A model generated the notes under the pieces. The model ran no database searches. It was not told where the DNA came from and saw only the letters and a program-made list of their open reading frames with translations. The translations under genes and the position numbers were made by a program. 6,068 nucleotides of DNA from Bacillota bacterium (GTDB lineage Bacteria > Bacillota > Clostridia > Oscillospirales > Ruminococcaceae). Positions 5,151 through 6,068 of this stretch are shown piece after piece (positions within the stretch are counted from its first letter, which is position 1; every line of letters begins with the position of its first letter). The DNA lies in the NCBI GenBank assembly GCA_023391005.1, contig JAEWBS010000073.1, positions 1-6,068 on the forward strand, given 5' to 3'.

Positions 5151-6068
5151 AATAACCGTCGCTAAAACCGCGGGCTTCTGCTTTGGCGTGCAGCGCGCCG
5201 TCGACATGGTGCAGCAGGCGCTTGAGGCGGGCGATCGGGTTTGTACGCTGGGGCCGCTGATTCACAACACCCAGTTTGTGCAGGGCTTAGAGCGTCAGGG
5301 CGTCGCGGTCATCGATTCGGTCGAACAAAACACCGACGGACGCCGGGTGATCATCCGCTCTCACGGCGTTGCGCCCGGGATATATGCGCAGTTGCAACAA
5401 GCTAAAATGGCCTACACTGACGCGACCTGTCCGTTCGTCGCCAAAATTCACAAAATCGTCAGCCTTGTCGGGCGGGACGAGGCGTTGGTCATCGTTGGCG
5501 ACCGAAATCATCCCGAAGTTCAGGGCATTATGGGGCATTGTAACGGACCGGTTTTGGTCGTTTCAAGCTGCGAAGAGCTTTTAAATAGTACAAATAAAGA
5601 TATTTTGTCTAAAAACACAGTGTATTTTGTTGCGCAGACGACTTTCAATAAAAATGAGTGGGAAAATTGTATCAGCACCGCAAAAAAAGTGTGTACAAAC
5701 GCAAAAATATTTGATACAATATGTAATGCTACTTCCTTGCGTCAGCAGGAAGCGGCCAAGCTGGCATCGGGCTCTGACGTCATGCTGGTGATTGGCGGTC
5801 GGCACAGTTCAAACACGGTCAAGCTTGCGGCCATATGCAGTCAATATTGCAAAACGATTGCAATCGAAACTGCGGACGAGCTTAACCCTGCGGATTTTAC
5901 CGGCGTATATTCCATCGGCATCACGGCGGGCGCGTCTACGCCTACTTGCATAATTAAGGAGGTACACGAAACCATGAGTGAGATTTTGGAGAATCAGAAT
6001 CAGGAAGAGCTTAGCTTTGAGGAGATGCTCAATCAGTTTTGCAAAAGTACATACAATGGGGAGAAGGT
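5140..6068 (+). CDS. ispH: 4-hydroxy-3-methylbut-2-enyl diphosphate reductase fused to S1 region (cut at right edge)
   Basis: IspH catalyses the last step of the MEP isoprenoid pathway, reducing HMBPP to IPP and DMAPP with a [4Fe-4S] cluster. All three cluster cysteines are visible: C14 in GFCFGV, C97 in ATCPFV and C195 in TICNAT. Active-site residues expected from the E. coli enzyme are also present: H42 (LIHN), H75 (RSHGV), H124/E126 (NHPEV), T167 (QTT), S223-S224-N225 (HSSN) and S266 (AGAST). The IspH domain ends near residue 278. The frame continues through a Glu/Gln-rich linker (280-305) into TYNGEK at the window edge. That is how clostridial IspH-S1 (RpsA-like) fusions begin, so the full protein probably carries several RNA-binding S1 domains outside the window. 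ATG 5140 follows a run of six G (5126-5131) by 8 nt; GTG 5131 is an unlikely alternative. Residues about 147-198 are encoded by strikingly AT-rich DNA. Confidence 0.94.
   Translation, partial: MKAKITVAKTAGFCFGVQRAVDMVQQALEAGDRVCTLGPLIHNTQFVQGLERQGVAVIDSVEQNTDGRRVIIRSHGVAPGIYAQLQQAKMAYTDATCPFVAKIHKIVSLVGRDEALVIVGDRNHPEVQGIMGHCNGPVLVVSSCEELLNSTNKDILSKNTVYFVAQTTFNKNEWENCISTAKKVCTNAKIFDTICNATSLRQQEAAKLASGSDVMLVIGGRHSSNTVKLAAICSQYCKTIAIETADELNPADFTGVYSIGITAGASTPTCIIKEVHETMSEILENQNQEELSFEEMLNQFCKSTYNGEK
5692..5720 (+). promoter_or_regulatory. Promoter-like element inside ispH
   Basis: TGTACA (5692-5697, 4/6 to TTGACA) lies 17 nt upstream of TACAAT (5715-5720, 5/6 to TATAAT), and TG at 5712-5713 makes an extended -10. 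It lies in the AT-rich island of ispH, about 250 nt upstream of the internal ribosome binding site at 5955-5963. It could drive transcription of the S1 part alone. AT-rich coding DNA throws up such matches by chance, so confidence is modest. Confidence 0.3.
5955..5976 (+). promoter_or_regulatory. Internal ribosome binding site and in-frame ATG at the IspH/S1 junction
   Basis: TAAGGAGGT (5955-5963), nearly a full anti-Shine-Dalgarno complement, lies 10 nt upstream of an in-frame ATG (5974-5976, codon 279). That is where the IspH domain ends and the linker to the S1 region begins. Initiation here would yield a free S1-type protein lacking IspH. The same bases encode Lys-Glu-Val, which is common at this point in IspH proteins, so the match may be partly forced by protein sequence. 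Confidence 0.42.

Noticed and set aside
1..6068. Mobile elements, CRISPR arrays, tRNA or rRNA genes, defence or toxin-antitoxin modules
   Set aside because: No transposase, recombinase, regularly spaced long repeats, tRNA-like cloverleaf or small paired toxin/antitoxin frames were seen; the gene order looks like ordinary core chromosome.

Overview
The window reads as chromosomal DNA from a Gram-positive anaerobe of class Clostridia, most likely the Oscillospiraceae/Ruminococcaceae. This is inferred from the gene content (SpoVG, an RpiR-type regulator and an IspH protein that continues into a ribosomal S1-like region), the G-rich Shine-Dalgarno sites and a moderately GC-rich coding sequence. 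The order FAD oxidoreductase, cmk, plsC, ispH-S1 is a familiar clostridial arrangement. I see no insertion sequence, CRISPR array, tRNA, rRNA or phage gene.

Left part (1-965): the 5' end of murC (peptidoglycan precursor synthesis) runs off the left edge on the minus strand. It is divergent from spoVG on the plus strand. The 342 bp between them has no gene but is full of dyads: two perfect 9-bp-arm inverted repeats at the predicted murC promoter and leader, a third hairpin, a 15-bp palindrome, and a 12-bp direct repeat. A strong intrinsic terminator follows spoVG. Its U-tract runs directly into the start codon of the next gene.

Middle (966-1735): a 138-residue protein I do not recognise, then a 353-bp gap. 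The gap holds a convincing sigma-A promoter with an extended -10, three TGCA-centred elements at exactly 22-bp spacing across it, and a leader of about 175 nt.

Right part (1736-6068): a tightly packed operon on the plus strand. It runs from an RpiR/SIS-domain regulator through a BaiN/HI0933-type flavoprotein, cytidylate kinase and a PlsC-type lysophosphatidate acyltransferase to IspH fused to the beginning of an S1 RNA-binding region, cut by the right edge. Neighbouring genes overlap by 1, 8 and 11 nt or are one base apart, so they are probably co-transcribed and translationally coupled. The set links nucleotide supply (Cmk), membrane phospholipid (PlsC), isoprenoid precursors (IspH) and translation (S1) under a promoter whose first gene is a sugar-phosphate-sensing type of regulator.

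I found no clearly new multi-gene system. The best leads are regulatory: the murC dyads, the terminator that covers the next gene's ribosome binding site, the 22-bp TGCA array, and an AT-rich island in ispH with a promoter-like element followed by a strong internal ribosome binding site and ATG exactly at the IspH/S1 junction.
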